NCBI GenBank assembly: GCA_046299435.1 | Contig: JBKBIC010000025.1 | Coordinates: 1-35,193 of the forward strand | Length of the DNA: 35,193 nucleotides | Origin: M3007 sp046299435 | Lineage (GTDB): Bacteria > Bacteroidota > Bacteroidia > Chitinophagales > Saprospiraceae | Direction: 5' to 3' | Part shown: positions 1 to 7,445 of the stretch, piece by piece | How the letters are laid out: each line of letters opens with the position of its first letter | How positions within the stretch are numbered: position 1 is the first letter of the stretch | Program-made: the position numbers and the translations under genes | Notes under the pieces: generated by a model | Database searches by the model: none | Seen by the model: the letters and a program-made list of their open reading frames with translations, nothing else | What the model was told of the DNA's origin: nothing

Positions 1-994
1 ACATTTTCCTTCGAATCATAGTCATAAACCAAATAAGAAGGACTGCAAGCACAAGGAAGTCTTCCAAACGTATATACACCCATACGTTTTTGATGTCCAC
101 GAGCGTGATTTTTTTCGTGAACGCATGGAAAATATCCGCGTCCACGTCGCTTTCGGAGGTTTGGTGGGCCATTTGGAAAGCCTCGTCCAAGTTGCCGGAA
201 ATCAAAATCAGCGTCTTGGAGTGGTCAATCGGCTCGTACACGCGCTTTTTCTTTTTCGCGTCCACGATGCGTTCGAGCATTTGCAGGCGGTTGAGTTCGG
301 CCAAATCGGCCACGTCTTCCTGCAAGCCGAGCATTTTTTTCAGGTTTTGCGCCTCCCAGATGCCGATTTGCTGGGTCATCAAATCCTCCTCCGGCGCGGC
401 GGCGGGCGGTTCGCCGTTTTGCGGCGCGGCTTGCGGGGTTTCGGCGGCGCGGCGTTTGCGCTGGCGTTGGTTGACGATGTACTCGTTGACGTACCAATCG
501 AGGTCGTCCTTTTCTCGCTTGGCGAGCCGCCCGTCGCTGAGCAGCTCCCAGAAGTCCGTGAATTTGGTGTTGGGCACGGGCGAGCCGTCGGGTTCGATGG
601 TGTTGAACCGCTGGATTTCGTCGAAAAGCACGATGGCCGGCTGCCCGTCGGTGATGCCGTTGCGGTCGAGGATGGCCGCCACGCTGCTGTAATATGAAGT
701 GGAGTCGGAGTTGCCAAGTTCGATTTCGGTGAAGCGGTCTTGGTAGTTGAGGTAGCGCACGAGCCGCCGCACGAGGTCGGTCTTGCCCACGCCCGTCATG
801 CCCCAGAGGCACACGACGATGGGGCGCGTGAGGATTTCGGGCATCAAATACCAGATTTGGATGTAATCCAGCAGGCTGTCAATGATGTCGTCAATGCCGA
901 CGAAGTCTTCTTTGAGGCGAGTTTTTATCTGTTCGAGCGTGTGCCGCCGCTCGCGGATGAGGTCTTTGTCAACCTTGAAACTGGGTGTGGACAT
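1..994 (-). CDS. AAA+ family ATPase, partial (runs off left edge), possibly disrupted
   Basis: Read from the ATG at 994 leftwards the frame stays open to base 1, giving 331 residues with no stop. Walker A is GMTGVGKT at about residues 65-72. Walker B is IVLFDEI at about 121-127. A sensor-1-like LILISGN lies near residue 266, so this is an AAA+ ATPase of the Clp/ATP-dependent-chaperone type, probably cytoplasmic. A low-complexity Ala/Pro linker sits near residues 183-202. Up to VDIKN (residue 303) the sequence looks like a normal family member. In related ATPases I would then expect a stretch like RFRPEQIARLGN. Instead the frame enters an AT-rich, hydrophobic tail (LVLAVLLIWF) that does not look like an AAA+ lid. 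The break lies at about base 88, at an 8-bp inverted repeat. I infer a truncated or interrupted gene; real divergence or an assembly edge is possible. The substrate is unknown. Confidence 0.75.
   Translation of the reverse strand, partial: MSTPSFKVDKDLIRERRHTLEQIKTRLKEDFVGIDDIIDSLLDYIQIWYLMPEILTRPIVVCLWGMTGVGKTDLVRRLVRYLNYQDRFTEIELGNSDSTSYYSSVAAILDRNGITDGQPAIVLFDEIQRFNTIEPDGSPVPNTKFTDFWELLSDGRLAKREKDDLDWYVNEYIVNQRQRKRRAAETPQAAPQNGEPPAAAPEEDLMTQQIGIWEAQNLKKMLGLQEDVADLAELNRLQMLERIVDAKKKKRVYEPIDHSKTLILISGNLDEAFQMAHQTSESDVDADIFHAFTKKITLVDIKNVWVYIRLEDFLVLAVLLIWFMTMIRRKM
66..89. repeat. 8-bp inverted repeat at the break in the ATPase gene
   Basis: AAACGTAT (66-73) and its exact reverse complement ATACGTTT (82-89) flank an 8-base loop. 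The repeat sits where the ATPase reading frame stops resembling its family and base composition becomes AT-rich towards the left edge. It could be a subterminal hairpin of a mobile element whose body lies outside the window, but no transposase is visible here, so that is only inference. Confidence 0.4.
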
Positions 995-1037
995 ATTTTC
1001 GGTGGGATTGCCGTCTGTGGCGGGGAAAATTAGGCGG

Positions 1038-1070
1038 CGAAAGTAGGCAGGAGCGGTGTCACGGCAGCAA
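1038..1070 (-). promoter_or_regulatory. putative promoter for the AAA+ ATPase
   Basis: On the minus strand TTG (1070-1068) is followed after 22 bases by TACTTTCG (1045-1038), close to the Bacteroidota pattern TTG-N17-23-TAnnTTTG with one mismatch. It lies 44 bases upstream of the ATG at 994. The -33 part lies inside the last codons of the upstream PIN gene, so the ATPase could be transcribed separately from the toxin-antitoxin pair. Confidence 0.35.
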
Positions 1071-1466
1071 TTTTTCCTTGAACCTCGCCACATCCAATAC
1101 CTCCACTTTTGGAAAGCCGATCTTTCCAAGGACTTTAAAATGCTTGTCTTCGGTCACAATACATGTGGCATTACAGGCTATGGCGCAGTCCACAAATTTG
1201 TTGTCATCTGGGTCAGTGGTGATGAGATTCCAGCGAAACCATGTATTTACAAACTCAACATTCGGGGCTTGGGCCAGCAACTGCATCAAATTATCCGCTG
1301 CCTTGCCTCCCATTTCTTTGGCAATAATTTCCTCGTACTCAGCCAAGATTTCGGTGTTGACGCACAGGACAAATGCCTCATCAAGGAACTGCTCGAAAAT
1401 CCAGTAGTCGTCTGACCGCTGGGAAATAGACGTAAAAATGATGTTCGTATCCAACACAACCTTCAT
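1059..1466 (-). CDS. PIN-domain toxin (VapC-like ribonuclease family)
   Basis: This 135-residue protein begins MKVVLDTNIIFTS, the typical first strand of a PIN domain with the first metal-binding Asp (D6). Further acidic positions appear at AEYEEI (about residue 45), DPDDNKFVDCA (about 85-95) and VTEDKHF (about 105). These match the 'putative toxin-antitoxin system toxin component, PIN family' group (COG1569-like). PIN toxins are Mg2+-dependent endoribonucleases that usually cut tRNA or mRNA and are neutralised by a partner encoded just upstream. Its ATG overlaps the stop of the preceding 77-codon gene in an ATGA arrangement, indicating translational coupling. The full set of acidic residues appears intact, so it is probably active. 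The target RNA cannot be told from sequence. Confidence 0.85.
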   Translation of the reverse strand: MKVVLDTNIIFTSISQRSDDYWIFEQFLDEAFVLCVNTEILAEYEEIIAKEMGGKAADNLMQLLAQAPNVEFVNTWFRWNLITTDPDDNKFVDCAIACNATCIVTEDKHFKVLGKIGFPKVEVLDVARFKEKLLP

Positions 1467-1696
1467 TGTCGGGAGGGTTTTTGGGTGCGGAGGTGCCTCT
1501 GGCGAAGATGTGCCGTGTCTTTGGCCGTCCAGCCGTTTGCGTCCCAGACTTCATCGGCCTGTTGGGTTAGTTTCCGGGCAAAATGCCGAACCAAGAGCCG
1601 CTTCAATTCGAGCAGTTCATCCTCAGCCATGGGGCGGGCGAGGACTTTGAGTATTTCTATTTGGGCAGGGGTCAGTGGGCTTGGTAACGCACTCAT
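1463..1696 (-). CDS. putative antitoxin partner of the PIN toxin
   Basis: This 77-residue protein starts MSALPSPLTPAQ and is helical and charged, with LLELKRLLVRHFARK in the middle and WDANGWTAKD near the end. The frame is open further upstream to 1885, but those residues do not look like protein, and the ATG at 1696 begins the recognisable part. The stop overlaps the ATG of the PIN gene by four bases (ATGA). I recall similar small proteins preceding PIN toxins in Bacteroidota and Cyanobacteria, but I do not recognise a named DNA-binding fold. A possible -7 element lies at 1721-1714 (TTACTTTG), with a TTG 24 bases away, slightly too far for a confident promoter. Antitoxin function is inferred from position, size and overlap. 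Confidence 0.7.
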   Translation of the reverse strand: MSALPSPLTPAQIEILKVLARPMAEDELLELKRLLVRHFARKLTQQADEVWDANGWTAKDTAHLRQRHLRTQKPSRQ

Positions 1697-1812
1697 ATCG
1701 TGTGATTTGACTGCAAAGTAAGCCGTTTCTTTTGAAGCGTGCGCCCAACCCTTGCCCCAAAACCGCCCCGTGATGCCGCACACTGGTTGCAGAAAAAATC
1801 TTATTTGAAGGT

Positions 1813-1842
1813 TTTGTGGTTTGTGGGTGCGGTGTACTTTTG
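1813..1842 (+). promoter_or_regulatory. putative promoter for the STM3941-like gene
   Basis: TTTG (1813-1816), 18 bases, then TACTTTTG (1835-1842), a perfect match to the Bacteroidota TAnnTTTG -7 element. Transcription would start near 1849, about 90 bases before the chosen ATG at 1937. Confidence 0.5.
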
Positions 1843-1936
1843 GGCTGAGGGTTAGCGAGCCTTGTCTGTAAACGGGCGTTCCCATCTACAATAAAGTGCT
1901 ATGGTGTTAAAGCCATTAATAGAGAAACAAAAATCA

Positions 1937-2470
1937 ATGGAAAGCAAAATCGAAATACCGTTAAGTAAATTAAAAATTGGATTGCACTTCATGGGGGCAG
2001 TTACTTTTGTAATACTGGGGATTCAATTTGCAATAAATCCAGAAGGATGGCTGTCGTCAAGGTCAAACTCACCTGAATTTGTCAGAATAATGGGATTGAT
2101 GTCAATAGTATTTTTTGGTACTTGTGGGGTGTTTATCGGACGAAAAATATTTGATGAAAAAATCGGATTAATAATAGACGAAAATGGAATTACTGACAAT
2201 ACAAATGCAACGAGTATAGGATTAATTGAGTGGTGTGATATTACTGGAATAGATAGAGTTGAAATTGCGTCTTCAAAGATTTTAATAATTAGAATAGATA
2301 AACCAAATAAGTATATCGAAAGAGCGAAAAATGGAATAGCGAAGCGTGCAATGAAAGCAAATAACAAAATGTATGGTTCACCAATTTCGATAATTTCAAG
2401 TTCTTTAAGAATTAAATTTAACGAATTGGAAAACCTAGTTGAATCAGAGTTGAAAAGAAGAAAAAAATAA
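1937..2470 (+). CDS. STM3941 family membrane protein (AT-rich)
   Basis: From the ATG at 1937 this is a 177-residue protein beginning MESKIEIPLSK, the usual opening of STM3941-family proteins. The frame has an earlier ATG at 1901, but that adds 12 residues outside the family pattern. Two hydrophobic helices are visible at about residues 16-36 and 52-72. A soluble, PH-like strand-rich part follows (LIIDENGITDN, IEWCDITGI, ILIIRIDKPNKYIE) and the end is a lysine/arginine-rich helix. The family is an uncharacterised membrane protein, so no biochemical role is assigned. Codons are strongly AT-rich (many Ile, Lys and Asn codons ending in A/T), unlike every neighbour. It also stands beside a toxin-antitoxin pair, so recent acquisition is likely. 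Confidence 0.75.
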   Translation: MESKIEIPLSKLKIGLHFMGAVTFVILGIQFAINPEGWLSSRSNSPEFVRIMGLMSIVFFGTCGVFIGRKIFDEKIGLIIDENGITDNTNATSIGLIEWCDITGIDRVEIASSKILIIRIDKPNKYIERAKNGIAKRAMKANNKMYGSPISIISSSLRIKFNELENLVESELKRRKK

Positions 2471-2518
2471 AAACGGCCTACACAACGTCAGACACACAAG
2501 GCCACTATCACCCAAAAA

Positions 2519-2572
2519 CCCCAACACCAGCGGGGCCTATGGCCGCAACCATAGGCCCCGCTGGTGTTGGGG
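2519..2572. terminator. perfect 24-bp GC-rich hairpin between convergent genes
   Basis: Bases 2519-2542 and 2549-2572 are exact reverse complements (24 of 24) around a CCGCAA loop. It lies between the ends of two convergent genes (stops at 2470 and 2594), where a bidirectional terminator is expected. There is no T-tract on either side, so it is not a textbook intrinsic terminator. It may instead stabilise 3' ends or be one copy of a dispersed palindrome. Confidence 0.6.
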
Positions 2573-2593
2573 GGCTTGCCCTCGATGACTTTT

Positions 2594-4399
2594 TCACCGC
2601 CCGAACATCGCCCCCACCTGTTCCGAAAACCTATCCACGATGGCTTGGCGGCGCAGTTTCAGGGTGGGCGTGAGCAGGCCGTTTTCGGGTGTCCAAGCCT
2701 CGTGCAGGAGCTGAAAGGCTTGGATTTTTTCGGTGGCACTGAGGCGTTCGGTGTTGATGCGCTCGATTTCGGCGCGGAAAAACTTCTCCACTTTTGGGTT
2801 CAAGACCATGAACTGCGGGGCCGTCCAATGCACCCGGTTTTCGCGGCACCACGCTTCCAACTGCTCAAAATTCGGCACGAGCAAAGCCGCCACGAACGGG
2901 CGGTTCAGCCCCACGACCATGCACTGCGCCACGAACGGCGACTCGCGCAGCCGCTGCTCCACGAACTCCGGCGCGACGAATTTGCCCGTCGTGGTCTTGA
3001 AAAAATCGGCCTTGCGGCCCGTGATTTTCAGGAAACGCTTGTGCTCCATACGGCCCACGTCGCCCGTGCGGAGCCAGCCGTCGGGCGTGAACCGGGCGGC
3101 GGTCTCGTCCGGCAGGTTCAAGTAGCCGAGCATCACGTTCGGGCCGCGCACCTCGATTTCGCCCTCGCCCCGCTCGTCGGGCGCGGCGATGCGGATTTCC
3201 ACGCCCGGCACGGGCATCCCGACTGTGCCGAAATGCACGCCGCCCGGCTCGAAGCGGTTGAACGCCACGACGGGCGATGTCTCCGTGAGGCCATAGCCTT
3301 CGCGCACGTCCACGCCAGTGGCCGAAAGCAGCCGCCCCAGCCGGGGTTGCAGGGCCGCCGCGCCCACGACCACGCCTCGCGCCCGCCCACCGAGTGCGCG
3401 GGTGAAGCGGCGAAAAACCAACATCCGCGCCAGCGCGAGTTTCAGTCGGTAAAAAAGCGGCATCCCGTGCGCCCCGGCGAACGGGTAGCGTTCGCCGAGC
3501 GCAAGTGCCCAATCGAACACTTTTTTGCCGACAAAACCGAGCCGGGCGCGGCGTTCGAGCATTCGCTCGTGCATCCGTTCGAGGATGCGCGGCACGGCAG
3601 TGAAAAAATGCGGGCGCACTTCGAGCAGGGTTTTGGGCAAGCCCTCGACCGAATCGGCGTACCAAATTTCCACGCCGGCGGCCATGTACACGAACGTGAC
3701 CATGCGCTCAAAAATGTGGCTCATCGGCAGGAAACTCACCGCAACTGTCTCATTGTCAACGGGTACGATAGCCAGCACGGATTTGATGTTGCTCACGATG
3801 TTGGCGTGGCTGAGCATCACGCCCTTCGGCAGCCCGGTGGAGCCGGAGGTGTAAATCAGCGTGGCGAGCGCGTCCGGGCCGATGCCGTCGCGGTAGTATT
3901 GGATTTTTTCGAGGTCGTGCGCGGAGGGTTCGCAGCAGAGTTCGTCCCAAGTGCGCGTACCTGCGGCGGGCGTGTTTTCAAACAGGAAAATGTGCAACTG
4001 GCCGCTGCCCCCCGCCTCCCGTCCACCGCTCGCATTCCACCGTTCGAGCATCGCCAAATTGCTGACAAAACAGGCTTTCATCCCGGAATCTTGGACGATG
4101 TGCGCCAGCTCTTCGGGTCGGGCGGTGGCGTGCATCGGTACGGGCACGAGGCCGATTTGCATCATGGCCGCATCGGCGATGTTCCATTTTGGGCTGCCGC
4201 AATGGGCGAAGATGCCGACGCGGTCGCCGTGCCGAAGGCCCAATTGGAGCAGCCCAGTGCTGAGGCGGTCGCGCTCGGCCAGCAGTTCGTCGGTCGGCCA
4301 AGTGCGCCACGCGCCGTTTTCGCGCCCGGCGAGGGCGGTGTTTTTCGCGTAACGCCGCTGCTGGTACGGCAGGATGTCGAACAAGCGCGTGAAATCCAT
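2594..4399 (-). CDS. fadD: long-chain fatty acid--CoA ligase (AMP-forming)
   Basis: This 601-residue protein starts at the ATG at 4399 (MDFTRLFDILPYQQ). The longer open frame upstream is rejected because those residues are basic, low in structure and overlap the divergent radical SAM gene. ANL-superfamily motifs are in order: the ATP-binding loop YTSGSTGLPKG at about residues 180-192, YGLTETSPVV at about 370, and GWLRTGDVG at about 440 with the ribose-binding Asp. A KITGRKADFFKTTTGK hinge/C-terminal segment follows. This matches bacterial long-chain acyl-CoA synthetases, which activate fatty acids with ATP and CoA via an acyl-adenylate for beta-oxidation or lipid synthesis. The protein is likely cytoplasmic or membrane-associated. 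It ends against the 24-bp hairpin. Chain-length preference cannot be read from sequence, and the fadD symbol is by function class. Confidence 0.9.
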   Translation of the reverse strand: MDFTRLFDILPYQQRRYAKNTALAGRENGAWRTWPTDELLAERDRLSTGLLQLGLRHGDRVGIFAHCGSPKWNIADAAMMQIGLVPVPMHATARPEELAHIVQDSGMKACFVSNLAMLERWNASGGREAGGSGQLHIFLFENTPAAGTRTWDELCCEPSAHDLEKIQYYRDGIGPDALATLIYTSGSTGLPKGVMLSHANIVSNIKSVLAIVPVDNETVAVSFLPMSHIFERMVTFVYMAAGVEIWYADSVEGLPKTLLEVRPHFFTAVPRILERMHERMLERRARLGFVGKKVFDWALALGERYPFAGAHGMPLFYRLKLALARMLVFRRFTRALGGRARGVVVGAAALQPRLGRLLSATGVDVREGYGLTETSPVVAFNRFEPGGVHFGTVGMPVPGVEIRIAAPDERGEGEIEVRGPNVMLGYLNLPDETAARFTPDGWLRTGDVGRMEHKRFLKITGRKADFFKTTTGKFVAPEFVEQRLRESPFVAQCMVVGLNRPFVAALLVPNFEQLEAWCRENRVHWTAPQFMVLNPKVEKFFRAEIERINTERLSATEKIQAFQLLHEAWTPENGLLTPTLKLRRQAIVDRFSEQVGAMFGR

Positions 4400-4555
4400 G
4401 TGGCGCAGTGGGTTTGGTCGGGCAATTTTACGGAAAACAAACGGGCCGCCACGCCGATTGATGCCGCACGGCACAGGCTTGCCGAGCCGGGATTTTCGCG
4501 GGAAAAAACGGCATTTGCCCGACTCGCCCCGTGTTTTGCCCGAACCAGCCAATCC

Positions 4556-4590
4556 TTTGCCGCGCCGACGGGCGAGAGTGCCTACCTTCG
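4556..4590 (+). promoter_or_regulatory. putative promoter placing the radical SAM start near the 5' end
   Basis: TTTG (4556-4559), 23 bases, then TACCTTCG (4583-4590), one mismatch from TAnnTTTG. The ATG is at 4597, about where transcription would begin, which would give a leaderless or nearly leaderless mRNA. Confidence 0.35.
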
Positions 4591-4596
4591 CAGGCC

Positions 4597-6108
4597 ATGC
4601 CAGCAAACAAAGTCCTGCTTTTCAACCCGCGCAGCTGCAACGCCAAGTACCGGCTGCCGAACAGCATCCTGCAAGTGGGCGCGTCCATTTTTGGGCGGCA
4701 CGAATTTGTGTTCGTGGACGGCAACTTAGAGGCCGACCCGTGGCCGAAAATCGAGCAGTACCTCCGCACGGGCGCGTTCAAATATTTCGGTTGCACGGTG
4801 ATGCCGGGGCCGCAGTTGCGACAGGCCATCCCAATCACGCAAAAAATCCGGGCTGCTTTCCCGCAGGTCGTGAACGTCTGGGGTGGCTACTTTGCCAGCA
4901 ACCAGTTCCAAGTGGTCATGGAAAGCGGGTTGGTGGATTTTGTGGTGTACGGCCCCGGCGACAACACGTTCCCGGCCCTGCTCGATGCTTTGGAAAACGG
5001 CCAGCCGTTCGAGTTCATCCAAAACCTTGTGTGGCGCACCCCGGAGGGCGTGGTCGTGAAAAATGCGAAGGAGCACCTGCTCGACCAAGACGCGCTGCCC
5101 CAGCTGCCCTACGACTTCCTCGACCAGTTTTATCCCATCGAAAAATACCTGCCGCGCACGTTTTTGGGCCGCCGCACACTGGCCTACCACGCGAGCATGG
5201 GCTGCCCGTTCAAGTGTTCGTTTTGCGCGGTGGTGCCCATTTTCGAGGCGCGTTGGCGCGGCAAATCCGCCGCCGGGATTTTTCAGGACGTGAAATATGT
5301 GAAGGAAAAATGGGGTGCGGACTCGGTCGAATTTCACGACAACAACTTCTTCGTCAGCGAAAAACGGGTGCGCGAATTTTCCCAACTGATGCTGCCAGAA
5401 GGCATGAACTGGTGGGGCGAGGGCCGCATTGACACCATTGACCAATACAGCGACGAGACGCTCGAACTGATGCGCCGCAGCGGTTGCCGCATGATTTTTT
5501 TCGGCGCGGAGACGGGCAACGACGCGATTTTGAAACAGATGGACAAGGGCGGCAAACAGACCGGGGCGCAAATCGTGCGCTTCGCCGAGCGGATGCGGCA
5601 GTTCGACATCGTGCCGGAATACTCCTTCGTGCTGGGCTTGCCCGCCGACTCGCCCGCGCAGGTGTGGCGGCAAATCGAGGACGACATCGCGTTCATCAAA
5701 AGGGTCAAAGCCGCGAACCCCGCCACCGAAATCATCATCTACGTTTATTCGCCGGTGCCGACGGAGGGCAGCGATTTGTACGAACGCATCACCCGCGCAG
5801 GCTTCCGTTTCCCCTCGAAATTGGAGGATTGGCTCGCGCCAGAGTGGGAATCGTTCGACCTGCGCCGCAACCCGCTCACCCCTTGGCTCACGCCCGCGAT
5901 GGTGCGCCGCATCCAACATTTCGAGACGGTGCTGAACGCCCGCTACCCGACGGTCTCTGATTTGAAACTCTCTGATTTTCAACGCCGTGTGATGCAAACG
6001 CTGGCCGGGCTGCGCTACCGCCTCAATTTTTTTGCGTGGCCTTACGAACTGAAAATCCTGCAAAAATTCTGGCTCCGCTACCGCCAACCGGAGTGGGAGG
6101 GGATGTGA
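4597..6108 (+). CDS. radical SAM protein with N-terminal cobalamin-binding-like domain
   Basis: From the ATG at 4597 this is a 503-residue protein (MPANKVLLFNPRS). Residues 1-150 resemble the B12-binding fold that precedes many radical SAM enzymes (LLFNPR start, WGGYFASNQ, VVYGPGDNT), but I see no DxHxxG cobalamin-ligand motif. The radical SAM core follows, with the iron-sulfur cluster motif CxxxCxxC at C203, C207 and C210 (GCPFKCSFCAV). FFGAETGND and FVLGLPADSP are further core strands. Family enzymes cleave S-adenosylmethionine to start radical chemistry such as methylation or ring contraction. The substrate is unknown, and no biosynthetic neighbours reveal it: it is divergent from the acyl-CoA ligase and convergent with the phosphatase. 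An upstream open extension to 4531 is rejected. Confidence 0.85.
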   Translation: MPANKVLLFNPRSCNAKYRLPNSILQVGASIFGRHEFVFVDGNLEADPWPKIEQYLRTGAFKYFGCTVMPGPQLRQAIPITQKIRAAFPQVVNVWGGYFASNQFQVVMESGLVDFVVYGPGDNTFPALLDALENGQPFEFIQNLVWRTPEGVVVKNAKEHLLDQDALPQLPYDFLDQFYPIEKYLPRTFLGRRTLAYHASMGCPFKCSFCAVVPIFEARWRGKSAAGIFQDVKYVKEKWGADSVEFHDNNFFVSEKRVREFSQLMLPEGMNWWGEGRIDTIDQYSDETLELMRRSGCRMIFFGAETGNDAILKQMDKGGKQTGAQIVRFAERMRQFDIVPEYSFVLGLPADSPAQVWRQIEDDIAFIKRVKAANPATEIIIYVYSPVPTEGSDLYERITRAGFRFPSKLEDWLAPEWESFDLRRNPLTPWLTPAMVRRIQHFETVLNARYPTVSDLKLSDFQRRVMQTLAGLRYRLNFFAWPYELKILQKFWLRYRQPEWEGM

Positions 6109-6109
6109 G

Positions 6110-6211
6110 TTGGAGAGTTGAAGAGAGGAAGGGTTGAAAAGTTGAAGAGTTGAAGAGTTGAAAAGTTGAAGAGTTGAACTTCAACATTTCAACTCTTCCT
6201 CTTTTCAACTC
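6110..6211. repeat. low-complexity GAGTTGAA word array ending in an inverted repeat
   Basis: After the radical SAM stop the DNA is built from repeats of GAGTTGAA, AAGTTGAA and close variants. The copy at 6155-6178 pairs with 6188-6211 (22 of 24 positions) around a 9-base loop. The left arm has no C and the right arm has no G. The array fills the gap between two convergent genes and reaches the phosphatase stop, so it may act as a transcription-end hairpin. No long T-tract follows. Confidence 0.75.
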
Positions 6212-7358
6212 AATACTTCACCATGATTTCCTGCAACATCTCGTTGCGGAGCGTGCGGACTTGCATGGTCACGATGGGTCGGTCGCCGTCCCACTGGACT
6301 TTCAGCAGGCCGAAGTTTTTGCGGACAAGCATATCACCCACGCGGAATTTGTTGGCTTCGCTCGTGCCCGTGCGGGTGTGCGTCATGCCGCTCGAAGTAA
6401 AATCGTACAGCGGATAGGGCAGGCCCTGCAAGTCCATTTTCGAGATTTCGGCCATGTGGCGGTCGCCGGAGAGGATGAGTAGGTTTTTGGGTTGGGTTTG
6501 CACGATGAGGTTCAGCAGGCGTTTGCGGCAGTTCGGGAAGTTGCCCCATTTTTCGTGGCCGTGCTCGTTGCTGATGACTTGGATGCTGGTGCAGAGGATG
6601 TTGAGGTTGGCGGTGCTGGTTTTGAGTTCGCGTTCGAGCCATTTCCACTGGGCTTCGCCGAGCATATCGCCGTCGGGGTTTTCGACGATGGGGTGCCGCC
6701 CGCGTTTGGTGGCGATGCTGGTGTCGCGGATGAGCGTGTCGCGGAAATAGCGCGTGTCCACCAAGATAAATTTGATGCGCTGCGCCCCTTTGCCGAAGGT
6801 GTAGGATTGGTACGCTCCCTCGCGCTTGCGGACGGGTGCGTTGGGCGGCACGCCGAGGAAATCCATCAAAAGTTTCTTGCTGATTTTTTTGTTCGGGAAG
6901 CCCTTGCCCGCGTCGTTGATACCATAATCGTGGTCGTCGTACATCCCGATTATGGGCGTTTTGGAAGATAGTTTTCGGTATTCCGGGTTGTTTTTCAGGC
7001 GTTTGTACATGGCGGCCTTCACGTTCATGTCCGTCGTGTCGCAATAGATGATGTCGCCGAGCCAGATCCACAAATCGGGGTTGTTGGCGGCGATGGCATC
7101 GAACATGAAAGGTGGCTTATCGAGTTTGTTGCAGGAGCCGAAGGTGATGACCGAGAGGTTTTTGGCTGTGTCAACCCGCATGGCCGGGATGGATTCGAGG
7201 TCGGCGGCCTCGGCGGATTTTTCCACCAGCACATCGTTTTTGCCCGATGACGCGGGCACAACGCTTGTGCGGGACTTGGCCGCTGGGATTTGGGCGAGGG
7301 CGGCATTTGCAAAAAAGCAAAGGGCAAAAACTGCCTGAAAAAAGCGGGGAAGCGTCAT
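6210..7358 (-). CDS. secreted PhoD-like metallophosphatase
   Basis: The ATG at 7358 gives a 382-residue protein with a clear signal peptide (MTLPRFFQAVFALCFFANA, cleavage near ALAQ). The open frame extends to 7421, but those residues would spoil the signal peptide. Metallophosphatase motifs are in order: FGSCN, WIWLGDIIYCD, MYDDHDYGIND, LVDTRYFRD, GEAQWKWLE and SGDRHMAEI. Their Asp, Asn and His residues bind the metal pair. PhoD-like enzymes hydrolyse phosphomonoesters or phosphodiesters outside the cytoplasm and often help in phosphate scavenging. The gene lies 87 bases downstream of the aldose 1-epimerase on the same strand, so they may be co-transcribed, although the functions are not obviously linked. 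No Pho box was recognised. Substrate range is uncertain. Confidence 0.88.
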   Translation of the reverse strand: MTLPRFFQAVFALCFFANAALAQIPAAKSRTSVVPASSGKNDVLVEKSAEAADLESIPAMRVDTAKNLSVITFGSCNKLDKPPFMFDAIAANNPDLWIWLGDIIYCDTTDMNVKAAMYKRLKNNPEYRKLSSKTPIIGMYDDHDYGINDAGKGFPNKKISKKLLMDFLGVPPNAPVRKREGAYQSYTFGKGAQRIKFILVDTRYFRDTLIRDTSIATKRGRHPIVENPDGDMLGEAQWKWLERELKTSTANLNILCTSIQVISNEHGHEKWGNFPNCRKRLLNLIVQTQPKNLLILSGDRHMAEISKMDLQGLPYPLYDFTSSGMTHTRTGTSEANKFRVGDMLVRKNFGLLKVQWDGDRPIVTMQVRTLRNEMLQEIMVKY

Positions 7359-7445
7359 TGGATACAGTTGAGTTTGGCCGCGAGGCGATGGCAGAACGGC
7401 ACGGCCACGAAAATCGTACAAAACCGGGCATCAATGATTTGATAA

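Noticed and set aside
5..20. TTCGAATC resembling the T-loop of a tRNA
   Set aside because: No matching acceptor stem or anticodon arm could be folded from the neighbouring bases; it is too short and at the window edge.
90..697. Two plus-strand open frames of about 190-200 residues
   Set aside because: They lie opposite the AAA+ ATPase, whose Walker motifs are on the minus strand; they have no recognisable domain.
4400..4606. N-terminal extension of the acyl-CoA ligase
   Set aside because: The extra residues are basic and unconserved in look, and overlap the start of the divergent radical SAM gene; MDFTRLF is the natural start.
2564..4729. 721-residue plus-strand open frame opposite the acyl-CoA ligase
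   Set aside because: It is rich in His, Arg and Ala with no domain, and is the antisense shadow of a clearly conserved GC-rich gene. The same applies to the long plus frames at 10244-11137, 16072-18627, 20433-22634 and 25068-26279, and the minus frames at 4726-6087 and 27297-27953.
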